From NCBI GenBank assembly GCA_003342895.1, contig PTFA01000042.1, positions 4,343,423-4,407,422 of the forward strand: a DNA stretch of 64,000 nt, written 5' to 3'. This document shows positions 37,001-50,700 of the stretch, in pieces. Position 1 is the stretch's first letter. Each line of letters begins with the position of its first letter. A program made the translations under genes and the position numbers. The notes beneath the pieces are model-generated. The model was not told the origin of the DNA and did not search any database. It worked only from the letters and a program-made list of their open reading frames with translations. Source of the stretch: Casuarius casuarius (Eukaryota > Chordata > Aves > Casuariiformes > Casuariidae).

Positions 37001-40000
37001 AGCCATCATTGCCTAAACGAAGTGCCCGCTGTTATCTTCTCTTGGGGTGTAACCCACAAGCAGCCTTATGGAGCAGGTGAAACCTCAATGACATGCTGCT
37101 ATGAAACACCTGCCCTTCTGCCTCTTCCAACCCCTCAAGTTAATTTGTACACTAAATGACTAGTCAGAGACCTACAAGCATTACCACATACTTGACTGGT
37201 ACAAATGTAATTATGGCTGAGGTAGACCCGATCTAAAAATAAAACCGTGACTTAAAACTGTAGGAGATTTGGTACCAGGAAGTAACTGGTCCTGAATACT
37301 CAGGTCCAGTTTACACAGACGATCATTTTCAGACCTCGTGTAGTTATAATGGAGCTATATGGGTGCAAAAGGCAGATCCAAGCTCATTTCCCAGCTCCGC
37401 ACAGAGAGATAAGTAGCTTAGTCCCTTTGCCTCAGTTTCCTATCTAGGCACAGTACAGTGCTGTCTTCCTCTCACTGTTTGAGGGTGTTTACATGGTTGT
37501 TTAAACGTAGCTGTGGGCTTGCTCCGCTGAGACTCAGTGCTGCCTGGAATATGTGCAGTTATATTCCTGCGGCATCAGCTGGGGAGTCATGACCTTTCTC
37601 TGCCTTTGTTAGTTACACTGTCAGCTCTTCAGGGCAGGGACTGTTCCTCCTGATATGTTCGTGTGGCACGTAGGACATGGGGACAAAAATTCCCATTGGG
37701 GCGCTTCAGGTGACAATATGCTACAAAAACAACGTGTGCCCAAATGGGCCCAAAGGGATGACCCTGAACAGAGTGAAAGTATTGCAAGGCTGAAACACAA
37801 GGATACCCAGTATGTAAATCCGCCCACCACAGAAGGCGAGAGGCTGGCCACAGCAGCGCTCCTGCAGCACTGATGCCCGCGTGATGCAAGTGTCGGGGAG
37901 GAGAGACCGTCCCTCCTCCACACCAGCGAGTTACTTAAACTAAACACAAAGAGTGAGACCTGCCTTTCGGAGCTTGTCTGCTGGGCAAAGTTAATGGAAG
38001 TCAAGGCATAAAAGGGTTGAGTCACTGAGCTCAAGATGAAGCGTGTTAAAGCTCCTGGGGAGCAAGGTACCCCAGATGCCTTCCTTGGGGACTGAATAAA
38101 CCCAGTTACCAAAGGCTTACTCTATGTGTTGTGCAGGGTAACCTGCTCATTTTGCCTAAACCAAGTTTTAGTCATTCCACCACCACCCTTCCCTAAGGTG
38201 CAGGTCCACCAGAAGATGTGAAGAGGAATAATTTTGGATGGGGAAAGCAGTGATAAGCAGTTGGGGGCAGAACTCTGTTTGGCACAGCTGCGGCCAGAAG
38301 AAGACATGTATTTATAGCCCAGACTCCAGCCAGGGGTTTAGGATTCTCATTTTCACAAGAGAAATCTCAGTCTCTCACCTCAACTTGAGTGAAGTCTGAT
38401 TCTTAGAGGTTTGTGTTTGTCTGGTTTTGTCTGATCAGCTCTAACTCCAACCCGAAAGCGCCAGTCTCTCCCCCCATCCCTCAGAAACTTTTTGCTGCAA
38501 AGAACCAACTCAGGCAAAACCCACAGCTGAACTGGGAAGGGAAGCTGGGGAAATGGAGCTGGCCTCTGTTGTGATGCACAGAAATCATCTGATTGATTTT
38601 CATAACCAGAATGTTTTAAATGGGAGAGGGGGATGATGATTTTTCTAAAACCTTGTGCTCACCTCAGTGATTCTCAGATTCTCAGAAATATCAGGTCTGT
38701 GCCCCCCCAGTCCCCTGTTAGGCTGGAGAAATGGGCTGGAAGCTCTCTCTGTCCCTGAAGGGGCAGTGCTGAAACAGAAGTGGGGAGGTGGGGCAGGAGG
38801 TCAGCTGCTAAATTCCCTATATTTCTGCACACCGTGCTGGGAGATGGAGGCGTTCAGAGAATGCCGCCACCACCAAACACCAGGAGCTTTCCAGACTGTC
38901 TTTACATATCATAGACAAACAAACAAGAAAGGCATTCAGACATTCCCTGTACTTTTTACAGAACACTTTAACGCCAACACTAATAACTCTCAGAGGCTGT
39001 CGCAGGATAAAAACACTGGTTTTTGTCTATGATCTAAATATCAAACTGAAGATCAGACTACATCTGTGCACCTCAATAGCTGAAGTCCTTCCGGCCCAGG
39101 AAGCTGAAAGGCTAGCCCTGTCCAGATGTTTCCACACCATGCTAGCTGTATCAGCCTTTTACAGAGAGAGGCCTTTCAGAGCATTTCAAAATACTTGATA
39201 AAGTTTAGAGGCAGCAGAATCACATCATCGTCTGCCACTCAGTGTTCCCAGCCCTGGGCTGGGAAGCACTCACAACAGTAGTTTAACACCTTGGGTTAGG
39301 AAACAAAGAATAACAATCTACATTGAAAGTGAAGGAAGCTGGGCAGAAAACAATTACTGAAACTGGAATCTGGCCAGAACTCCCTAGATGAGTAGCCCTA
39401 CTCTTGCACACACAAATAAAAAAATGCCATCAGATGGTTATGAATGAGGGGAATTGAAGATCTCTGTTTTCTGCCCCATCCAAAAGACTGCAGAGTCCTA
39501 CTACTGCTTTGATGGGACCGAGATTCAGTAACAGTTGAGAGAAAGAGTGTCAACTGCTTAATCACCAAAATGCTTCCTGCAGCACCCACGGTCTCTGTGA
39601 TGAAATCTCACCAAGTATTGATTAGTCCCAGCCCTTTTGAGCATGCAAGATCAGGAAGTGATTCACTAGTAACCTGGAAAAAAGGCTTCATATACGTAGC
39701 AACATTCATTAGCTTCACTACTCAATGGAAAATATGCATTTTAGAGGGAAAGAAAAAGCACTGCCAGGATTACTGTTCTAAATCCTGTTATGCATAACTA
39801 AGCATGAACAGGAGTTTATGCAGTTTAAACTTGTTTCCATCTTGGAAAAAGAAAAGAATATACTAAAATCTCTATGTCTCGGGTCACACGGAAGATCCGA
39901 AAGTTGTGTTCCACTAAGGCTCTAGTACTAAAAAAAGGTCTCAAAAGATTGCTCAAACCCTTAAATATTCTTTAACAAATTCGTTCATCACAAGTGCGTG

Positions 40001-42513
40001 GAGTAAATTTCAAACTTTGGGGCACTGGTTCATCTAGTTCTTTTAACAGTCGTTCACTCAAAAACATCAGATAATACTTACACTGAGTCATCCATCCACC
40101 AGTCTTTTTCATTTGTGCATTGTCTTCTTTCAAATTACAAACAGCAAAGAATAGTGACTTTGATTAGAAAATTTCAGCTTTAACTTTTATTTTCCCCCAA
40201 CACAATATTCACCAGCTATCATAACAAAAAAATTGTCGCATTTGCTGACAATCAAAAGAAGTGAAACACACCAAAAAGTATGACACACTGAATCAGCCAG
40301 AAGTAATATAACCACATTTTAGTACAGTACAGCTTGTATATATCCCAAAGAAGAGATATGCTAAGAATGTTTACAAAGATAGAAATGTGAATGCTCAGGC
40401 CTGAGTTTATTGGCATGGGGAGAAATTCTCAAGGGGTTACAGTTTTCCTACGACAGATGTTCTTTACTGCATAACTGGGAAACTGAAAAGCCACAGAACC
40501 CAAGAATTGTGAAAGTCTCTCTTCAAACAGGTCATTTTCTCCACTATGTATTGTTCCCAGACTAGATGGGCCCATCTTCCCCAGAGTTAATACGTTAGTA
40601 ATGTTAATAATGAAGAGTCATGGAAGAAGATATATTGCTTTACTGGAGAGGCTGGCCCTTCCTAGTTTAAGGATGATTCCTTCAGCTTAAGACAGCATCT
40701 GACTTCTGCAGCTACTGCTGCGACTGCAGCTACTTTGTACTTCTCAAAAAAACCACAAAGGAGTTATACAGCTGAATACTTAGCTACCTGGAAATTCCTC
40801 TGCCATAAAGGCAATCATCCTACGGGGCTAAAGATCTGTGCCATTGTTTTTGCAATCCCCGAATAGCCCTGTTTTCCGAGGAGAGCATATATGGATAAGG
40901 GCACCCGTACATAAGCAACTTCTTAGAGCCTCTACTATTTCCTAATGTTCCTGAGGGAGTCAAACACTCCCTCTGGGAAGCTGCATACAAGGCAATATCA
41001 TCCTTTAACTGTTATCTTTTCAGCTGAGGATCCAAGGAGCTGAGGGGAATAATGTGAATCTCCTTGACTAAATAGCCTCACTTCCTACTACACAGACTCA
41101 AAACCTTGGAGTATTCTTTTGGGGGTCATTGGTAAAGGAACTAGAACTGCTTATTTTATCCAAGCTTCTTTCCACACCGTGGAGGAGAAATCCATGCCCT
41201 AAAGACCATCTCCATGGCATGTTGTGAGTCTACTGAGTATGGCAGTCTTTCCCTGTGCTGACCCATGGGCTGTCACACTGAACAGGGAACATACTGTGCA
41301 CAGCATCATACTTTGCTTTCAGAAACTTTCAGAAAGTTTAACTCCTGGAAAGACAAGAGTTTTAACTGAAAGACTATTAGCTATTTCATTTTTTGCAGGC
41401 ATAAACAATGTTGAAAGATCTTTGAGATAACATGCTGACCTGAGGTATATTTGGCTGAAGGGGTGAAGACGTCCTGCTCTAGGTCATGAGATTTTATCCA
41501 CATCAGGACTAATAAAATGAGGCAAAAAAACTGAGCAACAAATTCAGGTTTCAGCTACAGGACCAGATCTTCAATACTGGCCGAATTCTGTTAGGATAGG
41601 CTGAATCAGTAGTCTTGAGTGTACAGCGTAAAAGATGATGAAAGCTTGCTTTAATTTTAGACCTGTGCATTTCTGTACATTTCATTATTTTTTTTTAAAG
41701 CAAACACCGAAAGGCAAACCCTTCCCCCCACACCGAGACTTTATGTCCATTTGCACCAAAACATTTTATTCCACAAATTTGTTGCCTTGTTTTCTTTAAT
41801 TTCAAGAAATACCATCCTCTCCCAGGCCAGTGAGCAAGTTTTGTCATTCACCTGCAAATCTGTCTGCAAATCTGTATAACAATACTGCCAGGCAAAGAAT
41901 TTCCAGCTTGCTCGGAAACAAGCAGAAGAGCAGAGGGCTCAGCCTCATCCCCAGACTCAACAGACGTCTATTAATATGTTGCTACCATATATGGTGAACA
42001 TTTCAGCTCCAGCAAGTTTAAATTTCAGCGGACTCTGTGAGGTAAATGCGAGCTTCCTGTGAAAAACAATATGCCGTAGAGCCCAGATGGAGCTGCAGTT
42101 CACAAAACTACTGAGTGCCTACAGAGCTGCCTAGCAGAGCAGCTCTCGTTTCAAAGCCCTGCGCCTAATTTTGAAGGAAGTGGAGCCCAGTTTTATGACA
42201 CGGCCCTTCAGTGAAGCAATAAAACTAAGAACCTAAACTTCTCTTTAAAAATAAATCTAATAGTAGAGCAACAGAAAGGCGCCGCTGAGAAGTGCTTTAT
42301 AAAACATGCTAACCTACAGTGACAGATAACAGTCTGCATAAATACAAGGCCCAGTAAAAGCCCTGGAATTGCACAGAGACGAGCATATTTCTGCTCTGCC
42401 ACCTTTTACGCAGCTGGGCAAAGCTGCCGGTTTCACATGGAGGTGAGCAAGGGCATTCACTGCCTTCGCCTTTCATGGGGATGGCGGAGTGCAGGCTGCT
42501 GGCCACTTTGCAG
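34021..42513. other. Non-coding intergenic DNA
   Basis: About 8.5 kb without a supported gene. A 163-codon minus-strand frame at 37621-38112 overlaps plus-strand frames and lacks any known motif. GC content rises slightly near 36000-36070 and 42400-42670 but without a dense CpG cluster. Confidence 0.65.
41852..41875 (+). repeat. Perfect 12-bp tandem duplication
   Basis: CTGCAAATCTGT is present twice in direct succession in non-coding sequence. Confidence 0.85.
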
Positions 42514-42548
42514 GGAGGAGGAGGAGGAAGAGGAGGAGGAGGAAGAGC
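42514..42548 (+). repeat. (GGA)n purine tract
   Basis: This is a near-pure GGA/GAA tract. In one frame it would read poly-Glu, but the surrounding short open frames have no homology that I recognise, so it is treated as simple sequence. Confidence 0.9.
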
Positions 42549-43233
42549 CCGCTGCAGGGCCTGCCAGGGGCTCCAGGAGAGATGCTTCTGCGCTGCTGGG
42601 GCAGCTGTGCAGCCTGGACCCCCTCCCCCAGCACAGCCCCCATGTGTCACAGCCTCGGCCTTAAATGGTAAGTGTTCCCAGCAACAGCCATTTTTGTAAG
42701 CCATAAAATGACCACATTAAATAGGAAGGAAGTTAAACAATTATTCCTGTTGCTTAAGGTACGGGCCGACAACATCAAAAGGACTGATAATTAAAAATAC
42801 AGTAATGTTTTCCTGAAGTCTCTTGCGATCTTATTTCCTCTTTTGAGCAGGCTGATTGGTGTTTTCTGAAGCATCATTTTACAACTTCTAAAAATATCTC
42901 TGAGCTGGTTAGGAGCCACCCCACTGCATGCAATCCACCAAATCACTAGCCCCTGCAGTTCTGTTTGTTTTAAAAGCACAAAGCCTACTTCAACAAAGGG
43001 AGGTGAGTCGGGGTATCCTGTCAAGGTCCCACCAGTCCTGTTTTGCGCATATGCCTAACGTTAAGCCTGCAAAACGCCCACTCGAGTCACAGTCTTTAAG
43101 TGCTTCATTGAACTGGGATTTAAAAAAAAAAAGGGAAGAAATTATCCCAATTCTGCAAAATGCATGTGTCCCTGGGAGCAAAATTTGACAATATCCTCTT
43201 AGCTTTCTTGGGATGTAAGGACCAAAGCTCAGA

Positions 43234-43285
43234 CCTTGCAATAAATAATTTAACTGACCTTGCAATTAAATAATTTAACTGACCT
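43234..43285 (+). repeat. Two-copy tandem duplication of about 25 bp
   Basis: CCTTGCAATAAATAATTTAA is repeated almost exactly (one inserted T), and both copies end in CTGACCT. This is a recent small duplication in non-coding sequence. Confidence 0.9.
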
Positions 43286-43520
43286 CTCTTTTATAATGGT
43301 CTCTAGTTCCACAGTCACAGAAGATTTTTGAAAGGAAACTGAAAATCTCTGTAAATTTGAGACCATTTTATTCTGAGTTCATCTTGCACACAAAGCAGCT
43401 ACTGTGCATCCTACCCTCTATTCCTTATTACACAGCCAAAAATATGCCAAATGAAGGCACAGCCAATCAGCTCCGCTACAGAGAGAAATAAAAAGCCAGA
43501 CCACCAAATGAATCAGGCTG

Positions 43521-44180
43521 CGTATACTGGATGCCCGTGTAACGCGCTTACCAATCCTAAATGAAGAACATGAGCTCGCTGCCAAACCGCAGGCCCGCTG
43601 GCTGGGGAAGAAGAGGGGAGGGGACAGGCTGACATCATCCCACAACCCACCAAAATCCCCGGCCCTTTCTGCAAAAGGTATCGTGATTGATACTTGTTGG
43701 TATCGTGACACGTTTTTTTTCGGCAGCGAATTGGGAAAGGCTCAGATAGTATCGCCCATCACCACCTGATAACGGTGTTGAGTAAGACAGCTAACCCCTG
43801 TCCTCCGAGGCTTGGGGCAAGCTCTACTGCCGTGGGACTGGCTTGCTTAGGCAGCTTCCCATTTAGATCTGATTCCGAGTCGCTGACATTTCCCTGGGTA
43901 CCATCTAGAGCGCTTACTTCGGGCCTCAGGGTTGCGGTCTCTGGGCCAGCTGCCCAGAAGCCAAGTGCTGGCAACCTCGGCTCACACTAAGGAAGCTCCT
44001 GGGAAGCCTAAGCCGAGGGAGGGGAGGCGGGAGGGGAGGCTTGGTCTCGTTTTCCTAAAACCCCTCCGTGAGCTGAGCTCCTCCTCTCGCTTTCTCCCAC
44101 ACGTGGCGTTCCCGCTCCTGCCGTAGTTTGTGAAGGCATGATGACGGGGAGGTGAGTTTCCAGAGCGTGGGTGTTTTCGA
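43521..44180 (+). promoter_or_regulatory. Orphan CpG-enriched region with G-quadruplex motif, E-box and splice-donor-like end
   Basis: I count 35 CpGs in these 660 bases, far above the surrounding desert. The segment has a canonical G-quadruplex motif at 44017-44036 (GGG-A-GGGG-AGGC-GGG-A-GGGG), a CACGTG E-box at 44100-44105, two direct copies of GGTATCGTGA at 43678 and 43699, and a consensus donor GGGGAG|GTGAGT at 44151/44152 at its right edge. This is what a CpG-island first exon on the plus strand would look like. It could be a non-coding RNA promoter, an alternative distal ETS2 exon or an unmethylated enhancer. No acceptor partner has been assigned and no protein frame is recognisable. 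Confidence 0.5.
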
Positions 44181-44554
44181 TTCCCTCACACCTTCCTGAA
44201 ATAAATAAAAAATAGGGAACTTGCCAACGGAGGTGTAGAGACCATTAGATAACTTGCCATGCTGTAGCTTGTATGTACACTTAAGGACAAGTACTAGCAG
44301 CACATGTAAGAGCAGGGTGTGGAATAAGAACTGTTACACTCTGAGTGGCACTATCCCGAGCAACCACACAAGTAAACGACTGTAAGTCACAATAAGGAAA
44401 GCCAAAAGAGGGGATTTTTCTTAATAGCTTGAAGATTCTTGTGGAGGTTCTAAATGAAGTGTGCCCTGAAAAAACCCATTGGGTTGCCCATCATTTACCA
44501 GTTTATATGACCTTCAAAAATTTGAAAAAATGGATTTCGTATTTGCACCACCTC

Positions 44555-44755
44555 ACTTAATTCATATTTACGAAATTAAATACCAGACTGATGTTCTGTC
44601 GATCTCTGCCTAAAAGATTAGCAATTATTCCATATTTTCAAGAAGCCGTATTGCAAATAGCCAGTACTAACTAATTGCTTTAATTATTCAACCCCTGATT
44701 TAAATGCAAGTTTTTCAGCATACTGCTGGTGACTTAATTAATTGTAATTATGTAC
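44555..44755. promoter_or_regulatory. Cluster of TAAT-core (homeodomain-type) motifs
   Basis: TTAATT, AATTAAA, CAATTA, CTAATTG, TTAATTATT and TTAATTAATTGTAATTA fall within about 200 bases shortly right of the orphan CpG patch. AT-rich DNA makes such motifs by chance, so this is only a candidate enhancer. Confidence 0.22.
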
Positions 44756-47700
44756 AGGTCACGTTCCACATATATAATCTTTATAAATGATAGACAGATG
44801 AGTAAGGATAGGAATCCAGATCACCAAATACAAGTTCAGTCCCCAATTAAAGTAGCGTATGCATCCCAAATTTAAATGCTGCATAATTATTTCTATAAAT
44901 AGTAGTATCTAGAGAAGGAGCTGATGACAGAGCTGTGTCCCAATAATTAGGAATGACTCCAACTTTGTTTACTATTCCCTAGAGATACATGCCTATTGAT
45001 TTTGTTTTTAAATGACCAGTGCATCCAAACATCTCAAAGTATGCTATCAAATATTCAAACTGTCTATTCAAATGCCTGCTCTTCAGAAGTGCCATCTCTC
45101 AGAGAAGTCATTACTGGGGCTAAAGCAGTGTGTTATCCCAGTAGGAGAACCAAAACATTAGCCAACAGCACAATACATTGACAACATTTCTCAGAGCTTT
45201 TTCTCTTAATTAATGGTTCACCAAAAGCCATTTCTGGCATGTTTTTAACTCAAGTTAGTAAAGTAAAATATGCCATATTTTTAAGTGCATCTTACAGCAT
45301 ATAACTCATTACAGTGAGTTGAACTGATGTTTAAAAGCCATTGAGCTGATTCATATATTTTGCTATTTTTATCACGGTTTTATAAGGAAATAAGCAGTTT
45401 CATTATGTTTGAGGTAACTGTCTGCTTTCCTTTAAGAAATTTTGAACCCTAGCCAACTGTAGTCAAATTTGGCAGGAGACTGGAGATCTCAAATGTATTA
45501 AGTTCCTATGCTTACCGAAAAAGAGCAACTGGGTAGAGGAGAAAGACCTCGTCAGTGTCCTCACTGAAAGAAGCCTTACGAAACTTGAATTAATCTGGAA
45601 TCCACCTTGAAGAGACACAGAAAAACAGGCATCATTTAACTATTTCTAGACTTTTCACTGTTGTCCTGCAGAGAAGCAATGGCATGTGGAATTAATTCTT
45701 CTAATGGATATTTCTCTTCCCTTTCAACTCCTGCAATCTTTTCTCTGCCTTTTCCAACTTCAACCCTTCCCCACTCAAATTCTACTCAAAATACTGCTGC
45801 TAAAGTCATCTTTGTGGCTTGTCACTTCAACACTTTTTACCTGAAGCCTTTACATCACATTAGCCACAGGCTTCCAGCCCTTACCAGGGACTTGACTCAT
45901 AAGAGTTAGTCTTTCCTGCACACCAACTTTTGTACCTTCTCACCTGGTCCCTCACCTCCATTGCACTCCAGATCACATTGACTTTGCTCCTTCTTCCACT
46001 TGAAAAATGCAAAGCAATTGGTTATCCAGTAGGTTCCTTCTTGAGGACACAGTAAAAACTTTGTTGCTGTCCTATGCAATAATTAACTTCTCGTCCTGTA
46101 AATCTTGGCCGGAAACCTGTCAGTTATGCAGCACGAAATTCTAGCCTTTCTGTATTCCGCTGCTGTCTTTAAACTAGACAGCAGATATCTGGAAAAGGTT
46201 TGCTTGTACAAAACCTGACCCAACTGAGACTTTCACAGAGTCCCTGGGAGCTAATGCAAGCATGAAAATAGAGACCCAGAGGACAAAAACAAGTACAGAG
46301 CATAACTGGTAATTTGACCTTTGCAGTTCATAAGGAGAGTTGGGGTTAAGAGCTTTTCCAAATTTGCTCTTGAATTTACTGTTGACAAAAGATGCCAATT
46401 AGATAGTTTGGGAAGTTTTACTTTTGGAAACCCAAAAATAGGTCCCAAGTTCCCCTTTGCTAAACACACATAAATCACTTAAGATCATCATCTGCATGAT
46501 CAATCTCCCTAGTATCAGGAACCTGAAAAAATCCCCTATCCCACCATTACTATTCTGAGTACTCTCCACACTGAAATATGAAATAGTCTCCATAATGAAA
46601 TACTGAAATCCTGGGAAACAGGTAAGATTTGTAGTATGCACTGAAATCCAGAAGATAGTTGCGGTAGGGAGAAGAGTGCAGAAGGGACTCTGCCATACTT
46701 CCCACTGGGACTTCTGTCGTGAGGTCCTCACATTATTTACACATCACTAAAAAAAAGAGCTACAGGAGGCATTAATAATCTTCTTGAAATAAAGCAAGAA
46801 ATCTGATTCACTCTCTAGGTATGGATTGGTGCCCATTCTCTGTGCCTGCTCACTCCATCCTGGTAAGATCTGGCAAACTTAAGTACCAATGGCAGTGGCC
46901 ATTTGCCAGATAGGTTTCCAAATGAAATTGCCAACTCACTAATTATTAGCATTTGAATAGCCTTCAGACAGTCAGGACTTTCAGTCACTGTTGATCTGGT
47001 CTGAACAGGAATGGGTCCATTTGAAATCTTCCTGTGAAGCCTGGGAGTAACCCAACCCCACCACTTGCAGACTTGGCTACCCTTTTAAGGCTGATCCCAG
47101 CAATTCTGCTCTTCAGCCAGTCAATACTGAAACAGCAACGCAAGGCCAGGGCTCCCCTCATGCCTCGCAAAATACCACAAGAGAGCTGGCGCAGACAGAG
47201 CTTAAACAGTGATGAGAAACCATTGAGTAGAAGTAAATATTATACTTTACCAAAGCAACAAGAAGTTCTGTGAGCAGCAGAGCAAACGATGCCTGGCTCC
47301 TGTGACTCGTGTCTTAGGGTGGCTTATCTCATGGCTAATAGGATGCAAGCTCTTATCTCAAGCCTAGTAAGATGTGAGCTCTGATCAAAGGTTCTCCTTA
47401 ATAACATTTCTTTCTTGTGTGATTCTCTGGAAACAAATATACTTGAGCCCACATTTCTGCCTTTATCTCCATGGGGGCACTAACTCTGGTGTCCTTTATC
47501 TACTCAGCTGTCTCTCTCTCTTTTTTTTTTAAAGATATGTAAGAACTTTATTTCCCTCAGATCGTGAAATCCCTCCCAGGTTTGGTTAAAGTTGACCGAA
47601 GGGTTCAATAGTTGTTTGGGGAAAACAGGAAGCCAGAAGAAAAAAATGGCTGATTGACTTTGTGACTCTCATTTCCTTAAGCTATATCCAAACTAAAAAA

Positions 47701-50700
47701 TATCCTTGCTGAGAAAGCATGAATTCATGTAACTAGTACTTGATGAACAAACTTTCCTATAGGGACATGTTGCTTTTAAGGGAAGAGGAAGGTGTACATG
47801 CAGCGGCAGGAGAACGAAATACCCTGGAAAACTACATTCCTGTAGGTATTTTCAATATCCTTGAAAACAGCAGAAGCGAAGTATGCTCATTTAAGACCTC
47901 TTCACCTCCTTCTCAACAACTAAACTCTCCACTGGAGCGTGTAACGACACAGGATACAGAGACCCAAAGAAAGCAAGGGAAGCTTTTATCGTAAAAATGT
48001 CTGATGTGGGAAGCAGATATATTACTTATGATTTATGGGACGTTTTATACACAATTCTCAACCTTTTTTCACAGTAGGTGAAATTCACAAACGCTGGCCC
48101 TTCTGAATGGGAATCCAGTCAGTTCCTTTTGGAAAACACCTTTGCACTGCTGTCACAGAGGTATTTGGTGTTTGGCAGCTGTCAGTGGCAAGCAAGAGCT
48201 CCACCAGAACGAAGCAGAGCTGGAAGCTGCAAAAACATTGGGAAGGGGCAGAGGGTCTCAATGTAGGGAAAGTGTATTTAAAGATGACTACCTACCTCAA
48301 ACCTGGCACATACTGGGCATAAGTTCCCAGAAACAAGGTGTTTCTGTGAGAGCACAGAAGGAATTTAAAGAAGGTGAGATCAAAATCCCTGTCTTTTAAA
48401 ATCTGTTTAGTGTGTTTCCTGCATGACCAAAGCATGTGTTCCCCTGAGATAAGAGCTCCACACACCAGTTAGTTTTTCTTTGGTTTACTTAGAAACATTA
48501 AAAACAGTATCGGTTCTGCTTGAAAAAAAAATCTGAAGGATAAGGACAGAGCTTGCCTCATGGGACCAAAGAGCCTACTGCTTCCAAAGTTCAGTTTCCA
48601 TATATGGACAGAATTAAAGCTATCATGTGGGTAACAATCACTTGGATGACATAGATGAAAAAGCAAACGAATGATTACTGTAAAGGTCATAGTAGAATAA
48701 ATACGTTCATTTAAAGAACTTTTGGGCAAGCATCTGTTTTTCTATAAATCAGCCAAGTTAAGAAAACTGGTTTGCACTGAGACAAGGAAAAGATACTGTA
48801 CTACAGTAAAAAGGCAAACTTGTAATGAAGTAGACAATTTATTTCCCACCAAATTAAAAAAGTTCAAATGTTGGGAAAAGGTACATGAGCAACAAACTCC
48901 TATGGCTACTTATCCGCCAAGGGCCAGGGAGCAATCCACTTCACACCTGTCAGCAAGCAGTGACTGCAGAAATCTCAGCGCAGTCAGTGGGACTGCCTCC
49001 TCGGCTATGGAAACACTCATCTGTATGAGGAGAAAAGCACAACATCTGGCCCACAGAGTGGAATTCAGGCTGGTGGGGAAAAGGCTACAAGGAGATTTGT
49101 GTGGAGAGTGACTGCTTACAGCGCTCTCCCACAAGATGAATCCTTTGCTCGATGTGTCTAAAGAGCTTCACCAAAACTCGCTGTTTGCAAAAAAGGCAAT
49201 TTAAAATAAAACCACGTTTTTTTAAAAAAAAGCCAGGAGCAAAAAATACAAGGGTTTGATCAATTGCAGCTAGTTTTTGTTTTATGTTTTTTCCAAAATA
49301 CAATTCACAAAGTATTTTGAGGCTGATTTTGTTGTTCCTGTGGGAAAAATGCCTAAGCTTCAGCAGATTTTCACAGGCTAAGAAAATGGTTTCCCCTTTG
49401 TTTTATCTCAGCCTGGCCCCCTTAGAGGGTTTGCCGACTAGTGTCAACACAGAGGTGGTGGTTTCAATACTGTGTGTCATTAAGTGCCTGCAGAGTGCTC
49501 GCAGCGTCTGGGCTTCATGCAGGGCCAGACAGCCACAATCGCATGGGATAGGGTTGTGCAGCCACGGGAGTGGCCATGTCACATAAGGCAGGAATGTCTG
49601 TTTTGCTGGGGACATTGCTAACAGGGCAAGGGGACCATAGTCCCCTGAGTTTCTGCCACTAACAAAACTGTATTGCGGGGTGAAGCAAGACTTACAGTTT
49701 GGCCCCAGCTTGGCTCTAGTTGGGGATATCAGCTTCTCTGATACCCTATTATCCAGTCCCCCACAAAGCCAAAGTATTTAAATCTCCAAGTACAGAATCT
49801 GCTTTCTCAGGTAGATCAACATAACTAAGCTCACTTTTTGCTTTGCTAATAATATTCCCATAAACAGTATTAATTTTAAGATTCCTAGAATCTGACATGT
49901 CATGTGTTGTCCACAAATATTACACATGCCCCCACCCATTCCTTCCATATTTCTACTTCATTTGCTGTTATGACAAAGATATCCTTTAATGAATCTTAAT
50001 GACTCATCTCATGTGTTGTTTTCTGAATTCTGATAAGCACTAGATGGGATGACTAATAGACTACATGTAACACCTAGACAACATGAGCAATTCAGTATTT
50101 GTTTAAGCCATATTAGTTACTGATAACAGACATAGGCATTGCACCTGCCCCACTGTAAAAAGGAAAAAAAAAAGGACAGATAGAGCAACTGCTGCTTATA
50201 TTTGTATAAAGTAAATTTATCTTGTCAGTGCTCCAGAGAATGTATGTTGTGGCTGTTATAAAGCTTCCCTCTCTTGTAAAAATGACTAATTTGACATTAT
50301 GCCTCTGGGGAAGTAAAAGCAAAAAGGCAGCCAACTTGGCTAAGATGGAACAGTGCTTCACAGTAAAGATGTCTACTAATCAAAGGCAGGCAGTTTTCCA
50401 AGTCTACCAGTGTATGCACCAGTGGACACAACAATGTATCTATCCACTTACAGCTAAAGCTGGTATTGCCTTTCCTTTTCCTATTTCTGTGAGATTTGGT
50501 TTAAGTTCCTTGGGATACAAAAGCCTGAACAGTCTTCCATTAGAAAAGCAGAGCATTAAAATGGGAACCTAAGTTTTGCATAGACTTTATGCTAGTCAGG
50601 GCCACTCAGTAGATGACTCTTCCCCCTGGAAGCCTCCGGCTGAGATCCTGAACACGGAGTGGTCTGAATCACCCTGGCTACAGTGGTCTATGCCTGAATT

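Noticed and set aside
37621..38112. 163-codon minus-strand frame
   Set aside because: No family features. It overlaps several plus- and minus-strand frames.
42437..42704. Poly-Glu and proline-rich short frames around the GGA tract
   Set aside because: They are produced by a purine simple repeat read in different frames, with no independent evidence of coding.
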